Of a stretch of DNA of 64,000 nucleotides, positions 45,901-52,999 are shown in pieces. How positions within the stretch are numbered: the stretch's first letter is position 1; the number at the start of each line of letters is the position of its first letter. Position numbers and translations under genes: made by a program. The DNA lies in assembly GCF_000764305.2 (NCBI RefSeq), contig NW_025935717.1, positions 186,001-250,000 on the forward strand, given 5' to 3'. The DNA is from Hyalella azteca (Eukaryota > Arthropoda > Malacostraca > Amphipoda > Hyalellidae). Under the pieces are notes generated by a model that was given only the letters and a program-made list of their open reading frames with translations, was not told the DNA's origin and did not search any database.

Positions 45901-48784
45901 AATTCATTAACTCTAAAAACCCCGAATGCAAGTTTTAAGGATAAATACAAGGTAAGACGCAGACAAAACTGGTCGCGGTCAAACGCTGCCAACGGCAAGC
46001 CCTGCAACAGCCAAATGCCGACAACATTATCGTGGACATCCCTCCACGACAGAGATTAACACATTGAGTGTAGGTATGGAATATGCCCGTTCAGGTGTAA
46101 AATACGCCCTGAAATACGCCATATATAGCATCACTGAACGATTTAATTAAGCTGGGAAGCGTTTATGAGTAAGGGTTAACTCGTGGACATGTCGAGAAAT
46201 AGACGTACAAGTAATGGTCACGCATAAACTGTGAACAATTCCATGAAAGAGGGTTAAACTGAGGCAATGTGCAGAGAATTAAATGTACATCTGACGCGAG
46301 TCATCGTTACAAGAATGTGGCGAGACTAATGGGTGGTTCAACAAGTTCTTTCGCATGTGTAAAAACTCGTTCAAAAACTTACAAGCTAGGAAATTTATTT
46401 AAAAAATAATTCCGAGCTTCATTGTCGCGTCCATGCGAGCGCTTTTGTTATGGCTTACGTATAAAAGGTTCGCCGATACCTGGCATGCTTCTAAGGAAAA
46501 GGCGCATATAGCAACGCAACTCAATATTTGAAATAAGATATGGCAAATTATTGAGATTTTTTTTTTGTTTTTAATTTTTAATTAAAGCAGAAAATTTAGT
46601 TTTGGTGGACGCAAAACCCTTCAAGCCCGCACGAGTCTGAAATTAGGAAACTAACATGAGACATTGATGATTCTCTGCTTTAAACTTGATAACAAAAATT
46701 AACTAATTATTTCAGCTAAAATACTTCCATCCGACATGCTGGAACATGTCAAGTGTCTTTATAATATTTTAATTTGTAACATAATTAATAAATAACATAA
46801 TTAGAAAAATAAATTATAATAAATAATTAATAAATAATATTAATTAAATAACATAATTCTGTAGCACAGGAATCTCCCACACTAAGAAAATTAATGGGGT
46901 CGCATTGTCAAAATAGTGACCCACTTCGTGCATGTTGCACTGATATACCTTTTGCAGAGCCAAACTGTGTCAGGATGACACACACAACGGCAAAAAGCGC
47001 ATCGCTATTTGGCCGAAGTCTCACTCATTTCTCTGATTGCACGTTCATTTATTGACATGGGATCGCTTGTGTGCTGTTCATTGAACAGGTACACAGAACC
47101 ACACAGCGAAGTTGACACTTCACGGAAGTGTTAATACTTGTATATATTAGCGAGGTCAGCCTTGACCACAAGGCGCTACCTTTACATGTGCTTCTAGGTA
47201 AGAGTACATTTGGCAGCAGTTACTTCCTGTTCTAGTTCAATTTAATACATGGCATTTGATACATAAATTCTCGAAATTAATGAAAGCACTTACTAAAATG
47301 CGAGTGTAAAATAACCGTGCCTAAATGCCATATGTATTGATGTCCAGTAACATAATTACATAAGTACACAATTCAGACACAATAAAACATTTGATAATAT
47401 TTTTAGGTATAAATCTTGATTGTGGTAAGATTAAAAAGCTTAAAAGACAAAAAATAGCAGAAAAGTTACATTTTACACTAAAAAAAATTACAAGATGCCC
47501 GAAAATTCTACAGGAATCGTCAAATATGACATAGGCCTAAACCATTACGCACTCAGATAAGAATTAAAAAATGAGATGACTCAGCAGTCATATAACAAAC
47601 TCGTGATCAGGGAAATCATTATTAAAAATTTACTAGTCTGGTCTGACATTCTATTAAAGACAAGGAAACAAATCTAAGAAATACTACGCTTTTAAACCTG
47701 CGAAAATCAAGAGACTAATTTTAAACCTGACAAAGAAAATAAATAAAGATTAAAAATATCTATGAAAATGGTTTGAAAACTTTAAAAAATCGGTAGACAA
47801 ATTTTATCCATGACAAAAAAGTAAAGGGCGAATACAAATTTATTACCTCAAATCTCGCGGGACCGTTTGCACGCGTTTGAGAATATTCCACCCTCTGGCA
47901 AAGGCATGACGAACGCCTTTCTGATCGTCCCGGGACTGCGACAGCGAGATCATGGCAAGCACATCACTTGCATCTGCGCACACTGTCGACTTTCGTTTGT
48001 GACTTGCCTCACCAATAGGATGGACTCTAACTTTCGATGACAATGAAGGACGAGTTTCTGACACACTTGTCGTTGCTATTTTGGATTCGGATGCATTCGA
48101 CAAGCGCGTTGTATTGCATTCTTCCGATGCAGCCATTCTCTTTGACGTGGCTAAATCAGAGACAGAATTAAGTGATTCCGTAGACTGAGAATTAATATTG
48201 GAGTGGATTGTGTCGGAGTCAATAGGCGATTCAGTGCGGGAACTGGTAGAATGTGTGTCCGCAGACGTGGACGGAGTCTTGGAAGAAGTGACGGAAGACG
48301 AATTAAATTCATTTTTTTCGATCTGCGAAGGAAGACTCGAGTGGAGGACCGTCGTAAGAGGGAAGAGATCCTTGGCATCAGCGCTTTTTCCTTCGTGTTC
48401 ACGGATGTCTCCTTGGTCCAACTCCAGCGCAAGATTTACGGCAGCAAAACTTGGTCGGTCATCCGAGTTTTCGGAATTTACAAGAACCGCGTGAACGCCC
48501 ATTGTCAGGTTACCAGGGTACGACTCGTTCAAATTTTCTAAAAATGAGTCGATGTGACGATTCCAATGACGGGCAATAATATCTATGTGATCCTGTACTC
48601 TAACAGAGCTAGGCAAATACTTCAAGTTTCTGTAGCACTTGATACCAGAAAATGAATACCTCAACAACTTGGCACTTGCAGAGTTAGAACACAATATATT
48701 TGCATGAGGGTGAACAGTTTTGTTTAAGAGCTTGACTTTTCTGTGAGGAACACTCCTACAAAGACCAAAAAATAACGATTTCAT
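25818..48784 (-). CDS. Long-chain fatty acid transport protein / very-long-chain acyl-CoA synthetase (FATP, SLC27 family), 13 coding exon positions
   Basis: Exons in order: 47847-48784, 43790-43940, 41726-41848, 41036-41147, 40316-40402, 39438-39585, one of 37232-37433 or 35282-35483, 30972-31046, 29956-30073, 29004-29147, (one exon missing), 27153-27310, 26717-26870, 25818-25975. All joins keep phase, giving 855 aa without the missing exon. Motifs: AMP-binding loop [19 protein letters not shown] (about 502-520), adenylation motif YGSTEGN (about 642-648) and FATP signature [19 protein letters not shown] (about 715-733), then a C-terminal [16 protein letters not shown]. The family activates long and very-long fatty acids to CoA esters and drives their uptake at ER or plasma membrane. 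Odd points: an N-terminal extension of about 310 aa, a duplicated exon, a missing exon, and repeats at most exon edges. Introns host Penelope and Tc1 elements. Confidence 0.93.
26395..26716. repeat. 36-bp tandem array beginning at the FATP exon 12 donor
   Basis: Units read (minus strand) CAGTATAATATATCTAAT with a variable AT-rich spacer, about seven copies. The first intron bases after exon 12 (CCGGTATAATATGTCTTATA) are a recognisable diverged unit, so the array starts at the splice donor and repeats a donor-like CA/GTATAA. Confidence 0.75.
26717..26870 (-). CDS. FATP exon 12
   Basis: Acceptor CCCACAG/ATCCCC, donor ACCG/GTATAA. Encodes [43 protein letters not shown] is highly conserved in FATPs. 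The exon is strikingly GC-rich compared with its introns. Confidence 0.92.
27153..27310 (-). CDS. FATP exon 11 (FATP signature motif)
   Basis: Acceptor GCGCAG/GAGACC, donor CCAA/GTACGC. Encodes [20 protein letters not shown] then [20 protein letters not shown], the motif that separates FATPs from other acyl-CoA synthetases. Two diverged copies of its acceptor region follow at 27,398-27,565. Confidence 0.95.
27300..27565. repeat. Triplicated acceptor region of FATP exon 11 (about 90-bp unit)
   Basis: The junction GGTCTCCTGCGCAC (plus strand) is followed by two diverged copies, GGTCTCCTGTGCAG at about 27,401 and AGATCTCCTGTACAG at about 27,489. Each keeps an intact CAG/GAGA acceptor on the minus strand and similar following intron sequence (AAATTA..AAACC, CAGTCA(T/C)GAGA). 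The copies lie upstream of the real acceptor in the transcript. Confidence 0.75.
27949..27982 (+). pseudogene. Inverted fragment of FATP exon 9
   Basis: The plus strand carries CCTACGGCTCTACTGAAGGC followed by AATGCC. This is the coding sequence for YGSTEGNA of exon 9, which is itself on the minus strand. So a piece of exon 9 has been copied in inverted orientation about 2 kb downstream, into the interval where the missing exon is expected. A short tandem repeat of TGCCCAGTAGAATTCTA follows. Confidence 0.7.
28042..28074 (-). pseudogene. Broken FATP exon: 5' end only, copy 1
   Basis: After acceptor TATCAG the minus strand reads GAGAGCCAGGGG.. = (G)EPGVFVGKI and then hits TAA. FATPs have G-E-P-G-x-L-V-G-x-I at exactly this position, followed by about 36 more residues including an FDGY motif. 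Those residues are not found anywhere between 27,310 and 29,003. The expected phase (1) fits exons 10 and 11. A second copy lies at 28,138-28,164. Confidence 0.7.
28138..28164 (-). pseudogene. Broken FATP exon: 5' end only, copy 2
   Basis: Same acceptor and start as the copy at 28,074, reading (G)EPGEFVG then TAG. The two copies and their flanks (AACTCCCCTGGCTCTCCTGA) form a tandem repeat of about 90 bp, the same style of junction duplication seen at other exons of this gene. Confidence 0.65.
28595..28860. repeat. Tandem repeat, about 29-bp unit, downstream of FATP exon 10
   Basis: About eight AT-rich units sharing TATTACAGAAATTAGT. The intron sequence near the exon 10 donor (plus strand TATAAATTAGTATCTGTATAA at about 28,961-28,980) resembles a diverged unit. 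Confidence 0.6.
28866..28935 (-). mobile_element. Short Penelope tail remnant
   Basis: CACAAGGAATTTAAAAGCAA and then GAAAATTCACAATCTCGATA match the tail shared by the Penelope copies at 1160-1230 and 2330-2396. No coding part or hammerhead core remains. Confidence 0.6.
29004..29147 (-). CDS. FATP exon 10
   Basis: Acceptor GTGGCAG/TTAATATG, donor CCAG/GTCAGA. Encodes [20 protein letters not shown] then [20 protein letters not shown], ending CLRCKPG. VGAVGF and the CxxCxPG end are family features; the PG should continue into EPG of the missing exon. Confidence 0.9.
29842..29955. repeat. 57-bp tandem copies of the exon 9 end and donor
   Basis: Downstream of the real donor, a 57-bp unit is repeated twice. 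It consists of the last about 30 nt of exon 9 (TACGGCTCTACTGAAGGCAA) plus the first about 24 nt of the intron. The first copy keeps an intact ATAG/GTGAGC donor at about 29,899; the second has lost it. The unit is a multiple of three, but using the downstream donor would read [12 protein letters not shown] and stop. Confidence 0.85.
29956..30073 (-). CDS. FATP exon 9 (adenylation motif)
   Basis: Acceptor CGTACAG/TTGCGC, donor CATAG/GTGAGC. Encodes [20 protein letters not shown] then [24 protein letters not shown] and YGSTEGN are conserved in FATPs and contact ATP/AMP in this enzyme class. Confidence 0.95.
30725..30955. repeat. Tandem repeat, about 85-bp unit, downstream of FATP exon 8
   Basis: Two to three diverged units share AAACGAACCA, GATTATGA and GAATTTCTAAGACCAAATCT. 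Open frames over it are not conserved. It lies immediately after the exon 8 donor. Confidence 0.7.
30972..31046 (-). CDS. FATP exon 8
   Basis: Acceptor GGGCAG/GTTGCC, donor CACAAG/GTGAGT; 25 codons, phase 0-0. Encodes [20 protein letters not shown] then [16 protein letters not shown] is one of the most conserved blocks in FATPs. Confidence 0.95.
31296..32740 (+). mobile_element. Penelope-like element, third copy (RT + GIY-YIG endonuclease), in FATP intron
   Basis: The plus strand encodes RT block A ([12 protein letters not shown]), block B ([12 protein letters not shown]) and catalytic block C ([10 protein letters not shown]). After a frameshift at about 32,225 comes the GIY-YIG-like endonuclease ([20 protein letters not shown]). 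The RT N-terminus is missing. The tail has a hammerhead-like core at 32,647. The outermost about 45 bp at 31,296-31,342 are an inverted copy of the 3' end at 32,690-32,735 (CTCCACAAAAATTCATAGTA), the terminal inversion often seen in Penelope insertions. It lies antisense to FATP between exon 8 and exon 7b. Confidence 0.88.
32647..32672 (+). ncRNA. Hammerhead-like ribozyme core in Penelope tail (third copy)
   Basis: CTGACGA at 32,647-32,653, a GGAG/CTCC stem, and GAAAC at 32,668-32,672. CUGACGA fits CUGANGA. It sits at the same position in the tail as the cores at 1228 and 2296. Confidence 0.6.
32975..33290. repeat. Two adjacent short tandem arrays
   Basis: About three units of about 38 bp sharing AGAAGTGACGTTACGTTACT (32,975-33,090), then two units of about 68 bp sharing GAAGTGTATTCAAGTGTA (33,160-33,290). 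Both are in the intron between FATP exons 7b and 8. Confidence 0.75.
33300..34950. other. Intron sequence without recognised features
   Basis: AT-rich FATP intron. I searched it for a third copy of exon 7 (conserved PLYH codons) and found none. Confidence 0.5.
34955..35145. repeat. Tandem repeat, about 36-bp unit, downstream of FATP exon 7b
   Basis: About five to six units sharing GGCATCAGTACAAAT and GCCTAAGTACACGTAG. Confidence 0.8.
35282..35483 (-). CDS. FATP exon 7b (alternative version of exon 7)
   Basis: Acceptor CGTACAG/GTACTT, donor TACG/GTCAGT; 202 nt, phase 2 to 0. With the AG of exon 6 it encodes [19 protein letters not shown], then [40 protein letters not shown]. It is the same length and phase as exon 7a and 24 of 67 residues are identical, including PLPLYH, KFS and DC..Y. 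Either exon joins exon 6 (..VITHS+AG) to exon 8 (VAQYIGE) in frame. Including both also keeps phase in the first join but not the second, because 7a ends in phase 0 while 7b expects two bases. Confidence 0.9.
35484..35735. repeat. Degenerate tandem copies of the exon 7b acceptor
   Basis: Six to eight units built on the plus-strand motif AGTACCTGTACGTCTTCTTT, the same sequence that spans the exon 7b acceptor (GACGTACAG/GTAC on the minus strand). Many copies keep an intact ACAG/GTAC, giving a run of cryptic acceptors upstream of the real one. Confidence 0.8.
36960..36990. repeat. (CA)n microsatellite
   Basis: About 15 uninterrupted CA units in the FATP intron between exons 7a and 7b. Confidence 0.95.
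37232..37433 (-). CDS. FATP exon 7a (alternative version of exon 7)
   Basis: Acceptor CAACAG/AGCTCT, donor CACG/GTGCGC; 202 nt, phase 2 to 0. Encodes [19 protein letters not shown], then [41 protein letters not shown]. The [14 protein letters not shown] end is closer to typical FATPs (KFSASRFWDDC) than exon 7b, while PLYHTAGG of 7b is closer at the PLYH side. It lies 1.75 kb upstream of 7b in the transcript. In the protein this is about residues 521-587, directly after the AMP-binding loop. Confidence 0.92.
37390..37508. repeat. Duplicated acceptor region of FATP exon 7a (about 57-bp unit)
   Basis: AAATACGAAGCTGGGGCCAT followed by CAATAGAGCTCTGTTGCAGG occurs at 37,404 and again at about 37,460, almost unchanged. 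The copy contains the first about 30 nt of the exon and an intact CAACAG/A acceptor. It lies directly next to the Tc1 element. Confidence 0.9.
37511..38828 (-). mobile_element. Tc1-type transposon with about 220-bp terminal inverted repeats, internally deleted transposase
   Basis: Left end ACAGTGGTGAAAATAAGTAT and right end ATACTTATTTCCCTTACTGT are inverted. Similarity continues about 220 bp inwards (ACAGGCCTCTCTCATCACTT against its complement). The minus strand encodes a Tc1 transposase: N-terminal DNA-binding part ([40 protein letters not shown], 38,460-38,200), [11 protein letters not shown] with the first catalytic acidic residue changed, and [12 protein letters not shown] at about 37,730-37,765. 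The frame is broken and the C-terminus is missing. It lies in the FATP intron between exons 6 and 7a. Confidence 0.9.
39240..39437. repeat. About 23-bp tandem array starting at the FATP exon 6 donor
   Basis: Eight or so units with plus-strand motif ACGCGCCTCTACGATATTCC. The first intron bases (minus strand GTACGGCCGCGTGTGAATAT) are a diverged unit, so the array begins at the splice site. Confidence 0.8.
39438..39585 (-). CDS. FATP exon 6 (AMP-binding loop)
   Basis: Acceptor CTGCAG/GAAGCA, donor TCCAG/GTACGG, phase 1 to 2. Encodes [20 protein letters not shown] then [20 protein letters not shown] and [16 protein letters not shown] is the ATP/AMP-binding loop of adenylate-forming enzymes. Confidence 0.96.
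39950..40312. repeat. About 71-bp tandem array with a hairpin in each unit, downstream of FATP exon 5
   Basis: About four units, each with CTAACTATCATGATTATGAT..AGTTTAGT, then AAGAATAAGAAG and CACAGTATNATG. Each contains the perfect inverted pair AACTATCAT/ATGATAGTT. The unit next to the exon 5 donor (from about 40,310 downwards) is the most diverged. Confidence 0.85.
40316..40402 (-). CDS. FATP exon 5
   Basis: Acceptor CCGCAG/CCATCG, donor CCAG/GTACCG, 87 nt. Encodes (A)[20 protein letters not shown] then DSSKTPLP. Family conservation is weak in this linker; it was placed by phase and position. Confidence 0.8.
40800..41036. repeat. About 118-bp duplicated unit ending at the FATP exon 4 donor
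   Basis: Two units share GGGACTTTTA, ATTACAGGATCTG, AGTATTAAGGGATAGGT and TTTAATAGCAGG. The GGTTATACAACTGA next to the real donor recurs as GGTTATATAACTGA at about 40,897, so intron sequence from the donor is included. Confidence 0.7.
41036..41147 (-). CDS. FATP exon 4
   Basis: Acceptor ATCGCAG/TTAGGT, donor GACG/GTCAGT. Encodes [20 protein letters not shown] then [30 protein letters not shown] is a strong family block. Confidence 0.95.
41726..41848 (-). CDS. FATP exon 3
   Basis: Acceptor CTCTCAG/GTACAA, donor CCAGG/GTCTGT. Encodes [20 protein letters not shown] then [20 protein letters not shown] and R. The donor sequence recurs at 41,629-41,638. Intron sequence upstream of the acceptor is duplicated at about 41,860-42,065 (two units sharing GAATTAATATCAAAGCTCAA). 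Confidence 0.95.
41860..42065. repeat. About 100-bp tandem duplication upstream of the FATP exon 3 acceptor
   Basis: Two units share GAATTAATATCAAAGCTCAA, ATTTGCTGAATATA and GAATATT.ATTTTTGTC. The short sequence before the first unit (GGTACACAGG) is echoed before the second (GATACACGAG), linking the duplication to the acceptor edge. Confidence 0.75.
43097..43800. repeat. About 150-bp tandem array carrying copies of the exon 2 end and donor
   Basis: Five units at roughly 150-bp spacing contain the plus-strand motif GGCAAAGTCCCACTTCTCAC or diverged forms (about 43,186, 43,346, 43,495, 43,645). The unit at 43,796 is the real exon 2 end. Each copy holds about 50-60 nt of coding sequence plus about 90 nt of intron. 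In the copy nearest the exon the donor reads GATAAG instead of GGTAAG, so its GT is lost. Confidence 0.88.
43790..43940 (-). CDS. FATP exon 2
   Basis: Acceptor TTTGACAG/AGGGTT, donor CCAGG/GTAAGA. With AG from exon 1 it encodes [19 protein letters not shown], then [20 protein letters not shown] and [12 protein letters not shown]. The VPxxFDExCxxHPxKxA pattern is the start of the FATP AMP-binding domain. Confidence 0.94.
45047..45225. repeat. 42-bp minisatellite
   Basis: Four units built on TCAGAGCGACAACAGGCGGC and GAGTCTGAAGGGTAATTCAA. The minus strand is open across it as a 14-residue unit ([14 protein letters not shown]), but it is intronic by position and has no splice-supported frame. 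Confidence 0.9.
45600..45718. repeat. 16-bp minisatellite
   Basis: About seven units of AAATACAGTGACGGAG. Confidence 0.95.
46925..47060 (+). repeat. Dispersed short repeat, copy 2 of 3 (FATP intron 1)
   Basis: GAGCCAAACTGTGTCAGGAT, then GGCAAAAAGCGCAT and GAAGTCTCACTCATTTCTCT match 12,885-13,020 in order and orientation. Confidence 0.55.
47847..48784 (-). CDS. FATP exon 1: long Ser/Thr-rich N-terminal extension
   Basis: The ATG at 48,784 follows an in-frame TAA two codons upstream (TAA CTC GAG ATG). The frame is open for 313 codons before its own stop. The last residues [16 protein letters not shown] correspond to the segment just before the FATP core. Donor TTTGAG/GTAATA joins exon 2 in phase (AG+A = Arg). 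The N-terminus [20 protein letters not shown] is basic and mitochondrial-presequence-like. Residues about 60-130 ([20 protein letters not shown]) look globular. Residues about 165-260 are Ser/Thr-rich and probably disordered. There is no membrane helix. The exon is GC-richer than its surroundings. If not spliced, the frame ends in TAA with AATAAA overlapping, so a separate single-exon gene is the alternative. Confidence 0.62.
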
Positions 48785-49010
48785 CTCGAGTTACTTAAAA
48801 AAATTCGTATAATCAATCATGCGACAAACAAAAGATCTGTCAGAGTCACACAGTTATTAGTCTGGTGCAGTTGAGTATAGGTCTTCAAGTCAAATATTAA
48901 GCGTAAAATACGTGGATAAAACACACTATTTCAGGTTCATGCGCGGGAAGTGCGGGCAAACAATATATAGGTCTTAATAACGGCAGCTGTTCATGCAACA
49001 AAGGGCATTC
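48785..49010. other. 5' flank of FATP exon 1
   Basis: No clear core promoter motif. If the ATG at 48,784 is the true start, the promoter or further 5' UTR exons lie here or beyond. Confidence 0.35.
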
Positions 49011-49018
49011 TGTAATAA

Positions 49019-49481
49019 AATGTATAAAAAAAATTTTAAAGACCACGTTTTTCATGTGGACTCAAAAGTAGAAAATAATTTTTCGGCAGCTACTGATCTC
49101 TGTTTGCTTTCATTCTCTTGGTCTTTTGTATTTCAGTTAAAATTTTTTACAACATCTAAAACGAAAAACGTAGGGGCGCATATGTATTTAATTGTTTGGT
49201 GATTACTTGGTATGATGAATATGATGGTTCATTGAAATTTGATAAGTGTATTGCTGATATAATTCGAAATAGTTGTTGAATTCAAAATTGAAATTAAGGC
49301 ATGCCTAAATGAAGATGCGCCCCACGTTTTTTGTTTTAGATGTTGTAAAATATTTTAACTGAAATACAAAAGATCAAGAGAATGAAAGCAAACAGAGATC
49401 AGTAGCTGCCGAAAAATTATTTTCTACTTTTGAGTCCACATGAAAAACGTGGTCTTTAAAATTTTTTTTATACATTTTATT
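49019..49481. repeat. Long hairpin: about 165-bp inverted arms
   Basis: 49,019-49,181 is mirrored at 49,314-49,481. Examples are GACCACGTTTTTCATGTGGA with its complement TCCACATGAAAAACGTGGTC, and CGGCAGCTACTGATCTCTGT with ACAGAGATCAGTAGCTGCCG. The loop is about 130 bp. A transcript could fold into a long near-perfect duplex. It may be a fold-back MITE. Confidence 0.85.
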
Positions 49482-49577
49482 TTCTACTTTTTAGTTTTTA
49501 AGTATTTAATTTTCTCCTTTTTAGTCCGTTGCTACACATGAAAAACGTTGTTGCGAGCCAATTTACTTGACTCGACG

Positions 49578-49632
49578 TACGTATCGATGATACGAAGCGT
49601 ATCATCGATAAAAAGGTTCCCAACCCCTGCTT
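49578..49632 (-). mobile_element. hAT-like element end with short hairpin
   Basis: In reverse complement the right side begins CAGGGGTTGGGAACC, a sequence style typical of hAT transposon termini, followed by the hairpin TATCGATGATACGCTTCGTATCATCGATA's arms (TATCGATGATACG). The opposite terminus was not found, so this is a remnant at most. Confidence 0.4.
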
Positions 49633-49639
49633 GTGAGTT

Positions 49640-52615
49640 CCTTTAGAGTTTATAACTACTGCAAAAAGGTCAACCATCCTACATAATATTCATTTCATTT
49701 CAGTTGACCACGCAAATGCACAAAAGAAAATTCTTTTCAAAGTTCTGTAGAAAATTGTATTCGAGGGGATACATTGTTGTTCCCGTATTTATCTAGGTGC
49801 GTGGCTGTAATAAAGAAAGGTTCGGTAATATATACGCCTGGAAACGTGCAACAAATCATTGATTATTGTATTGTTATCGGTGGTTGAGCTTCCCTAAAAG
49901 TTTCAGAGCGCTAGCTAGCGGGAAAGTTGGTGAAATATCGATTGCAGGATTTGATCATCACAGACAGACACGAAAGCGAGCTAAGAAAAACGTGGTAATA
50001 AAGATAAATAAAGGCTGTCAAAAGCATTAGGGTAACTGGCATACACTAAGCTAGAACGAAATAAAGCGGTCAAGGAAAATGGACCAAGGACTTGAATTCA
50101 ATCCTAAAAGTAGCTTCACTTCATCTTCCAGAGTAATCAGTAGTTACGACTCAAGAAGCGACCTATAACATATGGTGGCGATTGCAGATACGACTCTACA
50201 GTAGAATGCGATTCTCAAAAACACGACTTTTCCAAGTCATTCCAGGCAATCTACAGCAGCTACATGCATTACTAATTAGTTAACAATAAGCCAAAGAGCA
50301 AAAGTAAATATAATTTAGTTGAAATTTCAATCAACTGGAAATCAAATAATTATAATCAATTGTCGAAACTCCAATGCGTCAAGTCGTCATTTTAAGACTC
50401 AAATACTTGCAATTTGAACGCGAACGAAATTAAATTTATTTAACAATTAAAAAATCGATTGTACAACATAAACTAAAAAAATAGGGTCTTCATACGTTGA
50501 ACAGATTCATACAGAGAAACCTATCCAAATAAGTAAGCCAGGTAATGCATTGAGTGAGTACTGCAAAAACGGGTTTCAAATAAGCAGTAGATAGATAAAT
50601 TAGTCATGCAGAAGCCTGTTGAAGAGACCCATGCAGAACACAGTTCAAGCTGCTTGCAAGATGGAGAAAAGTATCCCAAGCAGAAGTCAAACAAAGTACA
50701 AAAAACCAGGGAGCAAATTCTATCAAAAAATTCTATTATATTGTGATCAAAAATTCTATTGCGAGTAACGTCCTAGGCGAGTCTGGTCGAGGTACCACGC
50801 AGTATAAAGATGATTCTATTTAATGGTTGCTATAACTGAAAATTATCAAATTCATTTAGTTTTTGCAGGAAATAAAACTGATATATTTTTTTCGAATACC
50901 TCAACTCGGTTATAAGGATAGTAACATTCGTTTTAATGCATGAAAATTGAGCTTCAAAATGAAATTCCGCAAGAGACGACAACATTCTAAGAACGCATGG
51001 CTTGTTAGAGCTTAATAACACGAAGGCAAACAAAATATTTAGAATGTGATGCTTTTCAGTAATTGCTGCACAACATGATCACACTTACTACTTAACGTAG
51101 CGCACACACTTCTATTGGTTCGCTTACGAATACCAAACGTCGACCGAGATTCGTTCGACCCAAATACACGAAATTGCTCGCCCGCCCAAAAACAATGGGT
51201 TGAAATATACATGCCGCACAGTTATGGAGACATAACCTGAACCAAATCGTCATTCAGACAACTAAGAAGCAGGAACTCGACCCAAATCTGAAACAAGATT
51301 TATTCGGTTCATGACTCGTTGAAAAAAAAACAGTCGAGCTCAGTGATTTCCCCCCGGTGGGCTCCGAAATCAATCTATTCTTTAATATGGGTATTATCTA
51401 TGGCTGAAATGTTGCCACACATATATATATACATATACATGCAGGAAATATATGATGCTTCGGTGCCAATAGCGGATACAGGAAAATGAATTTTCTTCCT
51501 AGGAGAAAAAGTTGATCGGGAGACGTAGCTGGACTTCGTAGTGTTCGGAATCCATGCAATGATTAAAGTGACGATGAGAGATGTTTTGATGAGTCGAAAT
51601 CATTGTGAGTACAGAAACTAATGATTAATGTGATGAAGTGGTCATAATAGGTCAAGAAAACGATTTGGTTAGTGCATAAAATTGGGTACGTATTCTGGTA
51701 TGCACAAGCGCCGATGCAGGGTACTAGGCGGGATAACGGTACGAACTGTGGAACCGGTTTCACAAACCTCATGGTGACCGGTTGTAGCGACCTACATAGC
51801 CCTATAGTGAGTTAATCATTTTCATTTGGGTATAAACTCAAGCTCATTTCAAGCGAACATTTACGAAGTCAAGAATATCAAAATTTCCACCGGGTTTTTC
51901 AACTCGCCTTATGAGAAGTTACTGTAAAATTAGAATTAGAGCTTTTGTGATGCAAGAAAAAAACTGTGTTGCCGATCCAAACGTTGGTGTACGAATTCAG
52001 AGTCAATGATAAGCACAATCTCGGCTGAGAAAGAAGCACCCATGAAAGTATAATGTGTGCAATTATGTCAGGCAATGTACAAGAGGATTATGTTGATGAT
52101 TATGTTATTGTACATGATTACCGGTATGTACAATCATGGAACGATCGCCATTCATATACTTGAACCCTGAGCAACAATGTCCACAGTGATGGATCATTAC
52201 AAAATATAGGAAATAACCTAAAAGTACACAAATTTCTTCAATTGGGAAAGGAAAAAACATGCAAATTTTTTTCTCCACTCAATGACTCCATTTCCTAGAA
52301 GTGCAGAAGTGAAATAAGAAATTTTGTTTAAATTTTGCTCCTGAATATGAAGTAGTTAATTGGAGCACGACTGAAAGAACATATTATGATGTTTATGACG
52401 ACAGTTTATAAACATATTTTACTGAGGAACACATCTTAATTAAATTATGAGCTTGTAAGTGCATGTATAACGTTGAGCAATTATTTAAACCCCCATTAAT
52501 TAAAATGAAACCAAGAACCCCAAACTGCCCTGGCATGAGCGATGTGCGCATTACAAGTCAATGAAGAATCAAAAAGTATATCGTAAATTAATATACCCAC
52601 TTGAATCACATAAAA
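49640..52615. other. Gene-free stretch
   Basis: I see no exon, RNA gene or shared repeat here beyond short A/T tracts and a small (TA/CA) run near 51,420. Confidence 0.45.
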
Positions 52616-52619
52616 ATAA

Positions 52620-52985
52620 TGAAAATTGAACACCGTAAAATAATCCTTGAGACCAAGTTACTATTTCAATAACCAGCTATTACACGTAATTACACGCATC
52701 ACAACGTGAAAAACAACAGTTAACAGCGATTCGCTGGTAAAACGCATATAAATAAAGAAAGCTGAAGAAATTATCCTAGTAACCACGAAGCTATTATAAT
52801 AACCTGTTATTATACGCATCACAAAGAGAGGGAATAACAGCAGCGCTTCGCAGGTACAGAGCTCAAAACTAATGAAAATCGAAGAGATTGTCCTAGTAAG
52901 CACTAAACTATTATAATAACCTGTTATTAACTTATTATACGCATCACAAAGAGAGGGAACAACAGCAGCGGTTCGCACGTAGGCG
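52620..52985. repeat. Tandem repeat, about 120-bp unit
   Basis: Three units share CTATTATAATAACCTGTTAT, ACGCATCACAAAGAGAGGGA and CAGCAGCG.TTCGC. An open frame on the minus strand follows the repeat and is not conserved. Confidence 0.85.
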
Positions 52986-52999
52986 CTTAAATGTCAACC

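Larger units (their letters stand above)
43945..47840. other. FATP intron 1 (3.9 kb) with several minisatellites
   Basis: Contains a degenerate approximately 85-bp repeat sharing AGTAATGGTGACTCC (about 44,660-44,990, with an outlying part at 46,160-46,330), a 42-bp array, a 16-bp array and a copy of the dispersed short repeat. No alternative first exon with a hydrophobic anchor was seen. Confidence 0.6.

Noticed and set aside
48151..48541. Arg/Ser-rich open frames overlapping FATP exon 1 on both strands
   Set aside because: Shadow frames of the longer reading frame that joins FATP exon 2 in phase.
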